NCBI GenBank assembly: GCA_029778515.1
Contig: JAKOQD010000055.1
Span: forward strand, 1 to 20,678
From: Actinomycetes bacterium
GTDB taxonomy: Bacteria > Actinomycetota > Actinomycetes > Propionibacteriales > Propionibacteriaceae
Direction of reading: 5' to 3'
Length of the DNA stretch: 20,678 nt
The notes beneath the pieces were generated by a model, which did not search any database, was not told the DNA's origin, and saw nothing but the letters and a program-made list of their open reading frames with translations. Below, in pieces: positions 1 through 7,647 of the stretch (position 1 is the stretch's first letter; each line of letters starts with the position of its first letter). The translations under genes were made by a program, and so were the position numbers.

Positions 1-1
1 G

Positions 2-223
2 CGGATGCGCGACCTGCTCGCCGACCGGGTGAAGCGGATCACGATCAAGCCGTTCCAGGACATCTCGACCATGCTGGAGGAGCGGCTCACCCAGTGCTGC
101 GTGCACGTCGGCACCTTCAGCGACGACGGTGATCCGCAGTGCGCCCCGTTCTGCGCGGTGCAGGCCTGGGGACGACTCGGACGCCAGCGGGTGAGCACCG
201 CCCGTAAGGATGCCCAGCGATGA
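2..223 (+). CDS. C-terminal fragment of a probable radical SAM protein (5'-truncated)
   Basis: The reading frame is open from the left edge, so only about the last 73 residues are seen. The end contains a Cys-rich segment (ERLTQCCVHVGT, then QCAPFCAVQAW and GRQR). I associate this with the C-terminus of a conserved actinobacterial radical SAM family, from memory only. The CxxxCxxC cluster that would prove it lies outside the window. The stop codon overlaps the start of the next gene (ATGA at 220-223), so the two are probably translationally coupled. The reaction and substrate are unknown. Confidence 0.55.
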   Translation, partial: RMRDLLADRVKRITIKPFQDISTMLEERLTQCCVHVGTFSDDGDPQCAPFCAVQAWGRLGRQRVSTARKDAQR

Positions 224-582
224 CCGAGACCCCCGAACAGGCCGCCGCTCGGATCGCGCGCGGGGCGTCCCCCTCTTCGTTCGTGGCAGCCGGGGGCGCG
301 GATGCGTCCGAGCCGCCGGAAACAGCGGACGCGGCGCCGTTCGATCCGCTACGGCTGTGCATCTTCGCGACCATCGCCATCCTTGGCTGGCTGTTCGGAC
401 CGCTGGCGGTGGTGGTGTTTGCCGGGGTCGGGTTCGCGGGCTACTGGAAAGCGCGACGCGCCGGACTCACCCGGTCGAAGTGCTACCTGCGCGACACCCG
501 GCTGGTGCTCGCGTACCTGTTCCTGCTGGCCGTCGCCGGAGTGGTCGGGCTGGGCCTGCGGATTCAGGACTGGCTGATCTAG
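220..582 (+). CDS. Small membrane protein of unknown function
   Basis: A 120-residue protein whose ATG overlaps the upstream stop (ATGA), which fixes the start and suggests coupling. Residues 1-43 are hydrophilic and Ala/Pro/Glu-rich, so probably cytoplasmic. Residues about 46-75 form one long or two short hydrophobic segments. A basic stretch follows (KARRAGLTRSK, 77-87), then a last membrane segment at about 95-113. No catalytic motif is visible and I do not recognise a named family. The gene probably shares a transcript with the upstream radical SAM-like gene; a functional link is only suggested by the overlap. Confidence 0.75.
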   Translation: MTETPEQAAARIARGASPSSFVAAGGADASEPPETADAAPFDPLRLCIFATIAILGWLFGPLAVVVFAGVGFAGYWKARRAGLTRSKCYLRDTRLVLAYLFLLAVAGVVGLGLRIQDWLI

Positions 583-591
583 CCCGTCGGG

Positions 592-855
592 TCAGACAGT
601 CGGATCGACAGTCTGGTTGGCGGGATACACCTTGCGCGGCGCGGCGACCGCGAGCCCGGTCAGGAAGGCGCCCACCGCGATCACGAACGCCGCGATGGCG
701 ATGATCGGAATCGGATCCTGGAACTCCGCGCTGCGGCCGGTGGAGAGGGTTGCATAGTGCCAATAAGCGATCCAGGAGCCCCAGACCAGCACGCCGATCC
801 CGGCGAGCAACGCGACGAGGCCAAGGCTCAGACTCAGTTTCGACAGCACCTTCAT
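592..855 (-). CDS. Small two-helix membrane protein of unknown function
   Basis: An 87-residue protein with two hydrophobic segments at about 8-30 and 49-71, a short polar loop between them and a polar C-terminal tail starting at PRKVYP. It converges on the gene ending at 582. A TATGAT box lies on the minus strand at 867-862, exactly 6 nt before the ATG, and no Shine-Dalgarno is visible, so the transcript is probably leaderless. It diverges from the methyltransferase at 914. No family recognised. Confidence 0.7.
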   Translation of the reverse strand: MKVLSKLSLSLGLVALLAGIGVLVWGSWIAYWHYATLSTGRSAEFQDPIPIIAIAAFVIAVGAFLTGLAVAAPRKVYPANQTVDPTV

Positions 856-861
856 GCGCCG

Positions 862-867
862 ATCATA
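862..867 (-). promoter_or_regulatory. Candidate -10 box (TATGAT) for a leaderless transcript
   Basis: TATGAT on the minus strand is followed by 6 nt and the ATG at 855, so transcription would start at or next to the start codon. No convincing -35 is seen. This arrangement is common in actinobacteria. Confidence 0.45.
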
Positions 868-901
868 TTGGCGCGGTGCGGGGATTGATGGCTAGGCGGG
901 C

Positions 902-907
902 TAGGTT
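902..907 (+). promoter_or_regulatory. Candidate -10 box (TAGGTT) for a leaderless transcript
   Basis: TAGGTT ends 6 nt before the GTG at 914. The upstream sequence has no Shine-Dalgarno at a useful distance, which supports leaderless initiation. It lies back to back with the minus-strand candidate at 862-867. Confidence 0.45.
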
Positions 908-913
908 CGTGTC

Positions 914-2089
914 GTGGATGTCGAACTCGCTCGCTGGCTGGTGTCGGCGGACGCCCGTCCGGCTCTGGCGGAGGCATCCAGGCAGGCTGACCCGGGATCG
1001 CTGGCGGTAGCCACAGCCCTGCGCCGATCATGGCCGGCGGAGCAGGCAGCGGCTGCCTCGAGCCAGGTGGAATTGCGCCGCCGCGCCGCCGGGAAGTTCG
1101 GCGGACGGGCCGAGCGAATGTTCTTCACCCCGGACGGATTGGAGCAGGCAACCCGGGCCGAAGTTGCGGCCTGGCGGGCGTCCCGGTTCGTGGCCGCCGG
1201 GGTGCGCGAGGTGGTCGACCTGGGTTGCGGACTTGGGGCGGACGCGCTGGCCTTCGCCACAGCCGGGCTGAAGGTGATCGCGGTCGAGGCTGACCCGGCT
1301 ACGGCCGTGCTGGCCGCCGCCAACCTGGACGGGCTGGGCGAAGTGATCTGTGGGGACGCGGTGACGCTCGCTCCTCAACTGCTGGCCAATGGCGCGGCGG
1401 TGTTCATCGACCCGGCTCGGCGGACCGCGTCTGGACGCACCTGGCGGGTTTCTGACTTCTCGCCGCCCTGGGATTTCGCGACCTCGCTACTGGCCGGACG
1501 GTTCGGCTGCATCAAGGCCGCGCCCGGGCTGCCGTCCACGCTGATCCCGGACGGCGTCGCGGCCACCTGGGTGAGCCACCGCGGCGACCTGGTGGAGACC
1601 TCGCTGTGGTGTCTCACCGAACCGAGGAAGGGTCGACGTGCGGTACTCCTGCCGTCCGGAGCCGAGCTGGACGCCGGCGAGCGCCGCGAGCCCCCGTCCG
1701 GGCCGATCGGAGGCTACCTCTACGAGCCCGACCCCGCGGTGATCCGGGCAGGGGCGATCGGCGCCCTGGCGGAAGCCCTGCACGCACGCGCTGCGAGCCC
1801 GGGCATCGCCTATCTGTTCGCCGACAAGCTGATCGCCACGCCCTTCGCGACGGCGTTCGAGGTGCTCGAAACCCTGCCCAACGACGAGCGGACGCTGCGC
1901 GCCTGGCTGCGCGAGCACCAGATCGGCATTCTGGAGATCAAGGTGCGCGGCCTAGACGTCGACCCGGCGGTCCTGCGCAAACGCCTGAAGCCAAGGGGTT
2001 CGCGCTCGGCCACCCTGATTCTGACCCCCACGACGGACGGTGCCCGCGCCCTCGTCGCGCAGCGGACGGACGCGCGGCCATCGAAATGA
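914..2089 (+). CDS. Class I SAM-dependent methyltransferase with THUMP-like C-terminus
   Basis: A 391-residue protein that would transfer a methyl group from S-adenosylmethionine. The SAM-binding motif VVDLGCGLGAD is at 100-110, followed by an acidic residue on the next strand (VIAVEAD, 121-127). FIDPARR at 164-170 sits where N/DPPY-type catalytic motifs occur. The N-terminal segment with RAERMFFTPDGLEQAT (66-80) is characteristic of an actinobacterial family annotated as methyltransferase with a THUMP-like domain; residues about 320-391 correspond to that domain. This suggests an RNA substrate, but the target is unknown. GTG 914 is chosen because a TAGGTT box lies 6 nt upstream. The stop codon lies inside a long hairpin. 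Confidence 0.8.
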   Translation: MDVELARWLVSADARPALAEASRQADPGSLAVATALRRSWPAEQAAAASSQVELRRRAAGKFGGRAERMFFTPDGLEQATRAEVAAWRASRFVAAGVREVVDLGCGLGADALAFATAGLKVIAVEADPATAVLAAANLDGLGEVICGDAVTLAPQLLANGAAVFIDPARRTASGRTWRVSDFSPPWDFATSLLAGRFGCIKAAPGLPSTLIPDGVAATWVSHRGDLVETSLWCLTEPRKGRRAVLLPSGAELDAGERREPPSGPIGGYLYEPDPAVIRAGAIGALAEALHARAASPGIAYLFADKLIATPFATAFEVLETLPNDERTLRAWLREHQIGILEIKVRGLDVDPAVLRKRLKPRGSRSATLILTPTTDGARALVAQRTDARPSK

Positions 2090-2132
2090 GGGTTCTCAGC
2101 ACCCGATCCGCGCTGAGAGCCCGCATTTCGAT
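2080..2132. terminator. Long hairpin, probable bidirectional terminator
   Basis: Arms at 2080-2100 and 2112-2132 pair over 21 positions with one mismatch and one G-T wobble, around an 11-nt loop. The left arm contains the methyltransferase stop codon (2087-2089). It lies between convergent genes, so it can serve both. There is no clear T-tract. Confidence 0.65.
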
Positions 2133-2176
2133 CCGCAGGACCGTGGCGTCACGGTGGGTCGCGTGGATCGGTCGAT

Positions 2177-3385
2177 TCAGGTCAACGACCAGCTGTGCGG
2201 CGCGAGCCCGTCCACGGCCGAATCGCCGATGTTCAGCCGCAGGGTGAGGTGGCTGTCACCGGAGTCGAGATGGACCGCGATCGAGGTGTTGGTCACGTCG
2301 CTCGTGGTCACCGTCGCGTCCACCAGCCACGGATGCCGGCGCCGAATCCCGATGAGTTCGACATAGTCGGCGTGCGTGGCCTCCCCGAACGGCAGCAGCT
2401 CGGACGGCGCACCCGGGAACGGCGGCCGCACGGCGTCGTCGCCGTAGTGGTTCTCCTCCTTCAGCCCGGTGAAGCCCTGCTCGTCCCCGGCGTAGATGGA
2501 CGGGATCCCCGGCAGCAGCATCAGCAGGGCCGTGGCCAGCGAGACATGCGACGGATTGCTCAGCTTGGTCGCGATCCGGGTGACGTCGTGGTTGCCGATG
2601 AACGTCTGCGGACGGAAGCTCTTGCAGAACTCACGATGCCGCTGCAGTGTCCAATCCAGGGAGAAGAAATTCCCATCGTTCAGCGAGTCCCAGATCGCGT
2701 GCCACAGCTCGTACTGCGTTACCGAATCCACACCGGCCGCGCGGACGAACTCGGCGTAGTCGCCATGGATCACTTCGGCGAACACCCACGCATCCGGGTG
2801 CGCGGCCTTCACCTCGGCCAGGATCGGGGCCCAGACCTCGGCGCCCTGGCCGTAGGCGGCGTCCAGGCGCCAGGCGTCCGCACCACGGTCGAGCCAGTGG
2901 TTCATCACCTGTGCCACGTACTTCGCCACGACCGGCTGGCTGAGATCCAGCTCGACCAGCCGGGAATGCCCCTCGAAGCAGTACGGATGCTCGCCCGACC
3001 AGCGGATCCAGCGGCCGTCCTCGCTGTCCGGGCCCGCTGCCAACGCCCGCTGCACGATCGGGTGATCCCGGTCGAGGTGGTTGAAGACCCCGTCCAGGCA
3101 CACCCGGATACCGCGGGCGTGGCACTCGTCCACCAAGGCCCGGAAGTCGTGCTCGTCCCCGAGCCGGGGATCGATGCGGTAGTGATCGAGCGTGTCGTAA
3201 CCGTGGCTGGCGGACGCGAAGACCGGCGCGAGCAGCAGCCCGTTGCAGCCGAGATCGATCAGATAGTCGAGCCAGTTCACGAGTTGCGGCAGGCGGTGCT
3301 GCACCTCGTGGGACGCGCTGCGCTCCGCGCCGACGAAGCCCAGCGGGTACACATGCCACCAGATCACGCTGTCGGGCCAATTCAT
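2177..3385 (-). CDS. Alpha-amylase family glycoside hydrolase (GH13)
   Basis: A 402-residue enzyme without a signal peptide, so probably a cytoplasmic alpha-glucan hydrolase or transferase. All GH13 conserved regions are present: region I GIRVCLDGVFNH (Asp98), region II GADAWRLDAAYG (nucleophile Asp174), region III WVFAEVIHG (acid/base Glu204) and region IV FIGNHDVTR (Asp267). The (beta/alpha)8 barrel spans about 5-350 and a short C-terminal beta domain follows. The ATG at 3385 is chosen because a TAAGCT box lies 7 nt upstream and the barrel begins right away (SVIWWHVYPLGF). The open frame continues far upstream through groES, which is not credible as coding. Exact specificity cannot be read. 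Its promoter region abuts the first CIRCE operator. Confidence 0.88.
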   Translation of the reverse strand: MNWPDSVIWWHVYPLGFVGAERSASHEVQHRLPQLVNWLDYLIDLGCNGLLLAPVFASASHGYDTLDHYRIDPRLGDEHDFRALVDECHARGIRVCLDGVFNHLDRDHPIVQRALAAGPDSEDGRWIRWSGEHPYCFEGHSRLVELDLSQPVVAKYVAQVMNHWLDRGADAWRLDAAYGQGAEVWAPILAEVKAAHPDAWVFAEVIHGDYAEFVRAAGVDSVTQYELWHAIWDSLNDGNFFSLDWTLQRHREFCKSFRPQTFIGNHDVTRIATKLSNPSHVSLATALLMLLPGIPSIYAGDEQGFTGLKEENHYGDDAVRPPFPGAPSELLPFGEATHADYVELIGIRRRHPWLVDATVTTSDVTNTSIAVHLDSGDSHLTLRLNIGDSAVDGLAPHSWSLT

Positions 3386-3392
3386 ACCCACC

Positions 3393-3398
3393 AGCTTA
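3393..3398 (-). promoter_or_regulatory. Candidate -10 box (TAAGCT) for the amylase gene
   Basis: TAAGCT on the minus strand ends 7 nt before the ATG at 3385, the same spacing as other leaderless candidates in the window. No good -35 is seen. Confidence 0.3.
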
Positions 3399-3409
3399 GC
3401 CATCACCGG

Positions 3410-3436
3410 CTGGCACTCGGCTTGATCGAGTGCTAA
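3410..3436. promoter_or_regulatory. CIRCE operator 1 (HrcA site)
   Basis: CTGGCACTC, 9 nt, GAGTGCTAA. The right arm is consensus; the left arm differs from TTAGCACTC at two positions. CIRCE is the binding site of the heat-shock repressor HrcA. The site overlaps the -35 region of the groES promoter and lies about 25 bp from the amylase start. Confidence 0.9.
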
Positions 3437-3450
3437 GCCCGCGATACATT
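3422..3450 (+). promoter_or_regulatory. groES-groEL promoter (TTGATC-N17-TACATT)
   Basis: A -35 TTGATC at 3422-3427 and a -10 TACATT at 3445-3450 are separated by 17 nt, as for a vegetative sigma factor. The -35 lies within CIRCE 1 and the predicted start falls at the beginning of CIRCE 2, giving a simple steric repression arrangement. Confidence 0.75.
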
Positions 3451-3455
3451 TCGAC

Positions 3456-3482
3456 TTAGCACTCTCACCTTGAGGGTGCCAA
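3456..3482. promoter_or_regulatory. CIRCE operator 2 (HrcA site)
   Basis: TTAGCACTC, 9 nt, GGGTGCCAA. The left arm is consensus and the right arm has two changes. It starts 5 bp after the -10 box, so bound HrcA would cover the transcription start. The transcript would carry this element in its 5' leader. Confidence 0.88.
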
Positions 3483-3574
3483 TCAGCCTTCGGTGGCACC
3501 CGCGACGACGCCGAGGCCGGGAAACACCTGATCATCAGGGCGTTCGCGTCCTGCAAGAACGAAAGGTTATTGAC

Positions 3575-5493
<1,919 letters not shown>

Positions 5494-5498
5494 CCATC

Positions 5499-5532
5499 GG
5501 TTGGTCGAGCTTGTCGGTTGGTCGAGCTTGTC
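5499..5532 (+). repeat. 17-bp tandem repeat of an interspersed-repeat core
   Basis: GGTTGGTCGAGCTTGTC occurs twice in tandem and is followed by GAGACC. The reverse complement, TCGACAAGCTCGACC, resembles interspersed repeats common in some actinobacterial genomes and the copy at 10049-10072. It is repeated at 7272-7305. Confidence 0.7.
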
Positions 5533-5560
5533 GAGACCACCGCTGAGCAGCTGCTGACGG

Positions 5561-5590
5561 AGGGCCCCACCCGGGATCGGGTGGGGCCCT
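5561..5590 (+). terminator. groEL terminator
   Basis: A perfect 13-bp stem, AGGGCCCCACCCG paired with CGGGTGGGGCCCT around a 4-nt loop (GGAT), 67 nt after the groEL stop. There is no long T-tract. The same stem recurs at 7334-7365 and, shortened, at 9210-9235. Confidence 0.85.
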
Positions 5591-5656
5591 GCTGCCTGTC
5601 CCGGGCCGGCGCATGCTCAGCGTGCCTGCGATCTGACTGAACCCGGACTTGGAACC

Positions 5657-5670
5657 ATACGAACTCGTAC
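5657..5670. promoter_or_regulatory. Conserved palindrome upstream of the first secreted-protein gene
   Basis: ATACGAACTCGTAC: TACGA and TCGTA arms around AC. The same element, with perfect 6-bp arms, sits upstream of the paralogue at 7518-7531, in a region where flanking sequence has diverged. It may be an operator or part of a promoter. It is 105 nt upstream of the start codon. Confidence 0.4.
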
Positions 5671-5774
5671 ACCCGAATGATGATTTAGTGATTGACGCCC
5701 GTTCCCCTGTTCTGCGAGCATTCCGGCCAAGCTGCAGGAGCAGCTACTACCCCCGAAGTGCACAAGGAGACACG

Positions 5775-6890
5775 ATGGGATTGTCCACCTCGATCAGACA
5801 GGTCCTGGTCGGAGCCATGACGGTGGCCTTCATGGTTGCCAGTTGCCAGCTCGCTACCCCAGCTCGCGCCGAAGAGAAGGTAGCCCCGCCAGCGCCCGCC
5901 GCGACGGTCGCCGTCGACAGCGGTGCTTCAGACGACGTGGCGGCCATCTCGGATGCGGCAGAGGACTTCGAAGCGGGCGACCCCGCGGCTGTGGCCGATC
6001 TTGCGGATGCGGCAACTGCGGCTGATGAGGTGCCACTGAAGAAGACCAACGGCGGTTTCAGGGTGGCCGATGACGACGGCGCGGAGATCGCGGTCACGAA
6101 GGATGGCGAGGTCACCCTGTCAGCCCCGGGAGTTCCCGAGATTGGGATCAGCGTCGCGGGTGACGCCGAGGCCAGCAAGCTGGTCGATGGTGTGTTGGTT
6201 CAGACTGAGGTGGCACCAAGCACGGACGTGGTGACGCGTGCCACCGATAACGGTGTCCAGTTGATCGCGGTACTGGCGGACGCGGATGCGCCCAACGAGA
6301 TCGAATTCCCACTCGAACTGCCGAGCGACGGCCGGATCGTCCTCAACAAGGATGGTTCGATCGACATCAGCGCGACTGTCAGCCGGACGGTACTCCGATC
6401 GGAGGGTCAGAAGGCGGGGACTCCTGCGGGGCCAGAATCCGTCACATCCATTAGGCGAATCGCTTCGATCGAAGAGCCGTGGGCCGTGGATGCCAGAGGC
6501 AGGAGCCTCGACACGCACTACGTCGTTGACGGACTCACGATACGGCAGGTTGTGGAAACTGATTCCAGCACAGACTATCCAGTCACCATGGACCCGACCA
6601 CGACGGTTTGGTTTGATGGTGTGATCACGTACTTCAGCAAGAGTGAAGTGAAGCGGGTTGCTGGGAAGGCCAGCTATCTTGGAATTGGGGCTGCGGCCTG
6701 CGGCATCATCCCAAATGCTCTGGTCGCAGCCGGCTGCGGATTATACGCCGGCTGGATACTCACAGACATCGGGGAGAAGATGAAGGCTGCTGCGAAGGAA
6801 AAACAGTGCGCAAAGGTAGTGTTCAACTGGTACTTCTCGGCAATCGGTGTATCGCCCGTCTACGCGGGCACCAAGAAATACTCGTGCTAG
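5775..6890 (+). CDS. Secreted modular protein, copy 1; candidate toxin/bacteriocin-like precursor
   Basis: A 371-residue exported protein. The ATG at 5775 has a strong AAGGAGA site (5764-5770) and matches the paralogue's start; the frame is open upstream but has no such signal. Residues 1-31 form a signal peptide with two possible processing sites: lipobox-like VASC at 21-24, or ARA before Glu33. An Ala/Asp-rich segment (50-85) is followed by a conserved domain to about 183. Then come a linker (184-234), a module starting PWAVDARGR with DTHYVVDG and YPVTMDP (235-274), and a tail (275-371) with a hydrophobic stretch near 300-329 and Cys309, 321, 345 and 371. I recall the PWAVDA-type module from uncharacterised actinobacterial exported proteins with variable C-termini. 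A toxin role is inferred from architecture only. Confidence 0.8.
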   Translation: MGLSTSIRQVLVGAMTVAFMVASCQLATPARAEEKVAPPAPAATVAVDSGASDDVAAISDAAEDFEAGDPAAVADLADAATAADEVPLKKTNGGFRVADDDGAEIAVTKDGEVTLSAPGVPEIGISVAGDAEASKLVDGVLVQTEVAPSTDVVTRATDNGVQLIAVLADADAPNEIEFPLELPSDGRIVLNKDGSIDISATVSRTVLRSEGQKAGTPAGPESVTSIRRIASIEEPWAVDARGRSLDTHYVVDGLTIRQVVETDSSTDYPVTMDPTTTVWFDGVITYFSKSEVKRVAGKASYLGIGAAACGIIPNALVAAGCGLYAGWILTDIGEKMKAAAKEKQCAKVVFNWYFSAIGVSPVYAGTKKYSC

Positions 6891-6898
6891 GAATCGTC

Positions 6899-7084
6899 AT
6901 GCTGAAAGTCTTCGGGTTGTGGGCACTGGGGGCTGTGGCGGGCTTCTCGATCGGGTGGGTGGTCGGCGCGATGGTTGCTGGCGCTGACCCAGCGCAAGTG
7001 GGCTCCATCGGCGCCATCATCGGAGCTATCGTCGGCGCTCAGGCGGGTTATCGAGCTCGGCGGAATCAACAGCGGAGGGCTTGA
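6899..7084 (+). CDS. Small glycine-zipper membrane protein, candidate immunity protein
   Basis: A 61-residue protein starting 8 nt after the upstream stop. AGGAA (6889-6893) is well placed for the ATG at 6899. An in-frame GTG at 6884, overlapping the upstream stop, is an alternative that adds five residues. Two hydrophobic helices (about 5-27 and 34-51) are rich in Gly/Ala with GxxxG spacing, followed by a basic tail ([10 protein letters not shown]). The position right after an exported protein with a hydrophobic tail suggests an immunity or partner protein, but small glycine-zipper proteins have many roles. It has no sequence resemblance to the membrane protein at 8808. Confidence 0.65.
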   Translation: MLKVFGLWALGAVAGFSIGWVVGAMVAGADPAQVGSIGAIIGAIVGAQAGYRARRNQQRRA

Positions 7085-7128
7085 TCGCTCAGGCAACTCG
7101 GGTTTCGGTCGTACCTGTCGGAAACACT

Positions 7129-7266
7129 ATCGACCCGGTGAAGGTGACCCGGTCGGCGCTGGCCAACGCCGCGTCCATCGCGTCCCTGCTGCTCACCACC
7201 GAGACCTCGGTGGTCGAGAAGCCGGCCAAGGACGAGGCTGAGCACAGCCACGGTCACAGCCACTGA
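7129..7266 (+). pseudogene. Duplicated groEL 3' end (last 46 codons)
   Basis: Encodes the same 45 C-terminal residues as groEL 492-536 with four substitutions by my count: Ala to Ser, Glu to Lys, Asp to Ala, and otherwise identical including the HSHGHSH tail (one further change, Val codon, is silent). It lacks the rest of GroEL, so it cannot be a chaperonin. The frame extends back to a TTG at 7081 overlapping the stop of the preceding gene (TTGA), which would give a 61-residue product, but the SD-like GGAGGG is only 1 nt from that TTG, so translation is doubtful. It marks the left edge of the second duplicated unit. Confidence 0.85.
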
Positions 7267-7271
7267 CCACC

Positions 7272-7305
7272 GGTTGGTCGAGCTTGTCGGTTGGTCGAGC
7301 TTGTC
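7272..7305 (+). repeat. 17-bp tandem repeat, second copy
   Basis: The same two units of GGTTGGTCGAGCTTGTC followed by GAGACC as at 5499-5532, unchanged. It was carried along in the duplication. Confidence 0.7.
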
Positions 7306-7333
7306 GAGACCACCGCTGAGCCGCTGCTGACAG

Positions 7334-7365
7334 AGGGGCCCCACCCGGTTTCGGGTGGGGCCCTT
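7334..7365 (+). terminator. Terminator, second copy
   Basis: GGGCCCCACCCG pairs perfectly with CGGGTGGGGCCC around GTTT; a G-T and an A-T pair extend the stem and TT follows. It would stop transcription coming from the first secreted-protein gene pair. Confidence 0.85.
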
Positions 7366-7401
7366 CGTGCGTCCGCGATCCTCCTGCCGGGCTAGTCCCT
7401 C

Positions 7402-7646
7402 TCAGATTCGGAATAAATTGGGGGCGGATGTAATCTTCGGCAACGCCGATTCTGGACCGAACTTCGGTGGCACATATCTACGCAGCCTTGTCGTTGCAGA
7501 ACCAACCGATGGAAGCCGTACGAACTCGTACACCGAAACGATGATTTGGGCCTTGACCCACGCCCGAGGGCACTGGGACGGTATCAGCTGGCCAGACGGC
7601 CCTTGCTGCGGAAGCAGCCCTACCCCCGAAGTGCACAAGGAGACGA
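7402..7646 (+). other. Copy-specific spacer with coding-like composition
   Basis: Nothing like 7390-7510 exists upstream of the first secreted-protein gene. Read in the frame of position 7403 it is open for more than 80 codons with an ordinary codon pattern (for example GADVIFGNADSGPNFGGTYL). No credible start or Shine-Dalgarno is present and the frame runs into the next gene. It could be a relic of a lost coding cassette or chance in GC-rich DNA. I do not recognise the peptide. Confidence 0.3.
7518..7531. promoter_or_regulatory. Conserved palindrome upstream of the second secreted-protein gene
   Basis: GTACGAACTCGTAC has perfect 6-bp arms around AC and lies 116 nt before the start codon. 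It is the counterpart of 5657-5670. The dyad and a downstream ATGATTT are kept while neighbouring bases vary, which suggests a binding site. Confidence 0.4.
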
Positions 7647-7647
7647 G

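Larger units (their letters stand above)
7129..7365 (+). repeat. Duplicated block, copy 2: groEL 3' end, short repeat and terminator
   Basis: Counterpart of 5356-5590. The left junction is abrupt: similarity begins at ATCGACCC (7129), while 7085-7128 has no match in groEL. After the terminator the two copies differ until about 7512. Confidence 0.85.

Noticed and set aside
5649..5774. Upstream in-frame start for the first secreted protein
   Set aside because: No ribosome site; it would hide the signal peptide, and the paralogue shares only the start at the AAGGAGA site.
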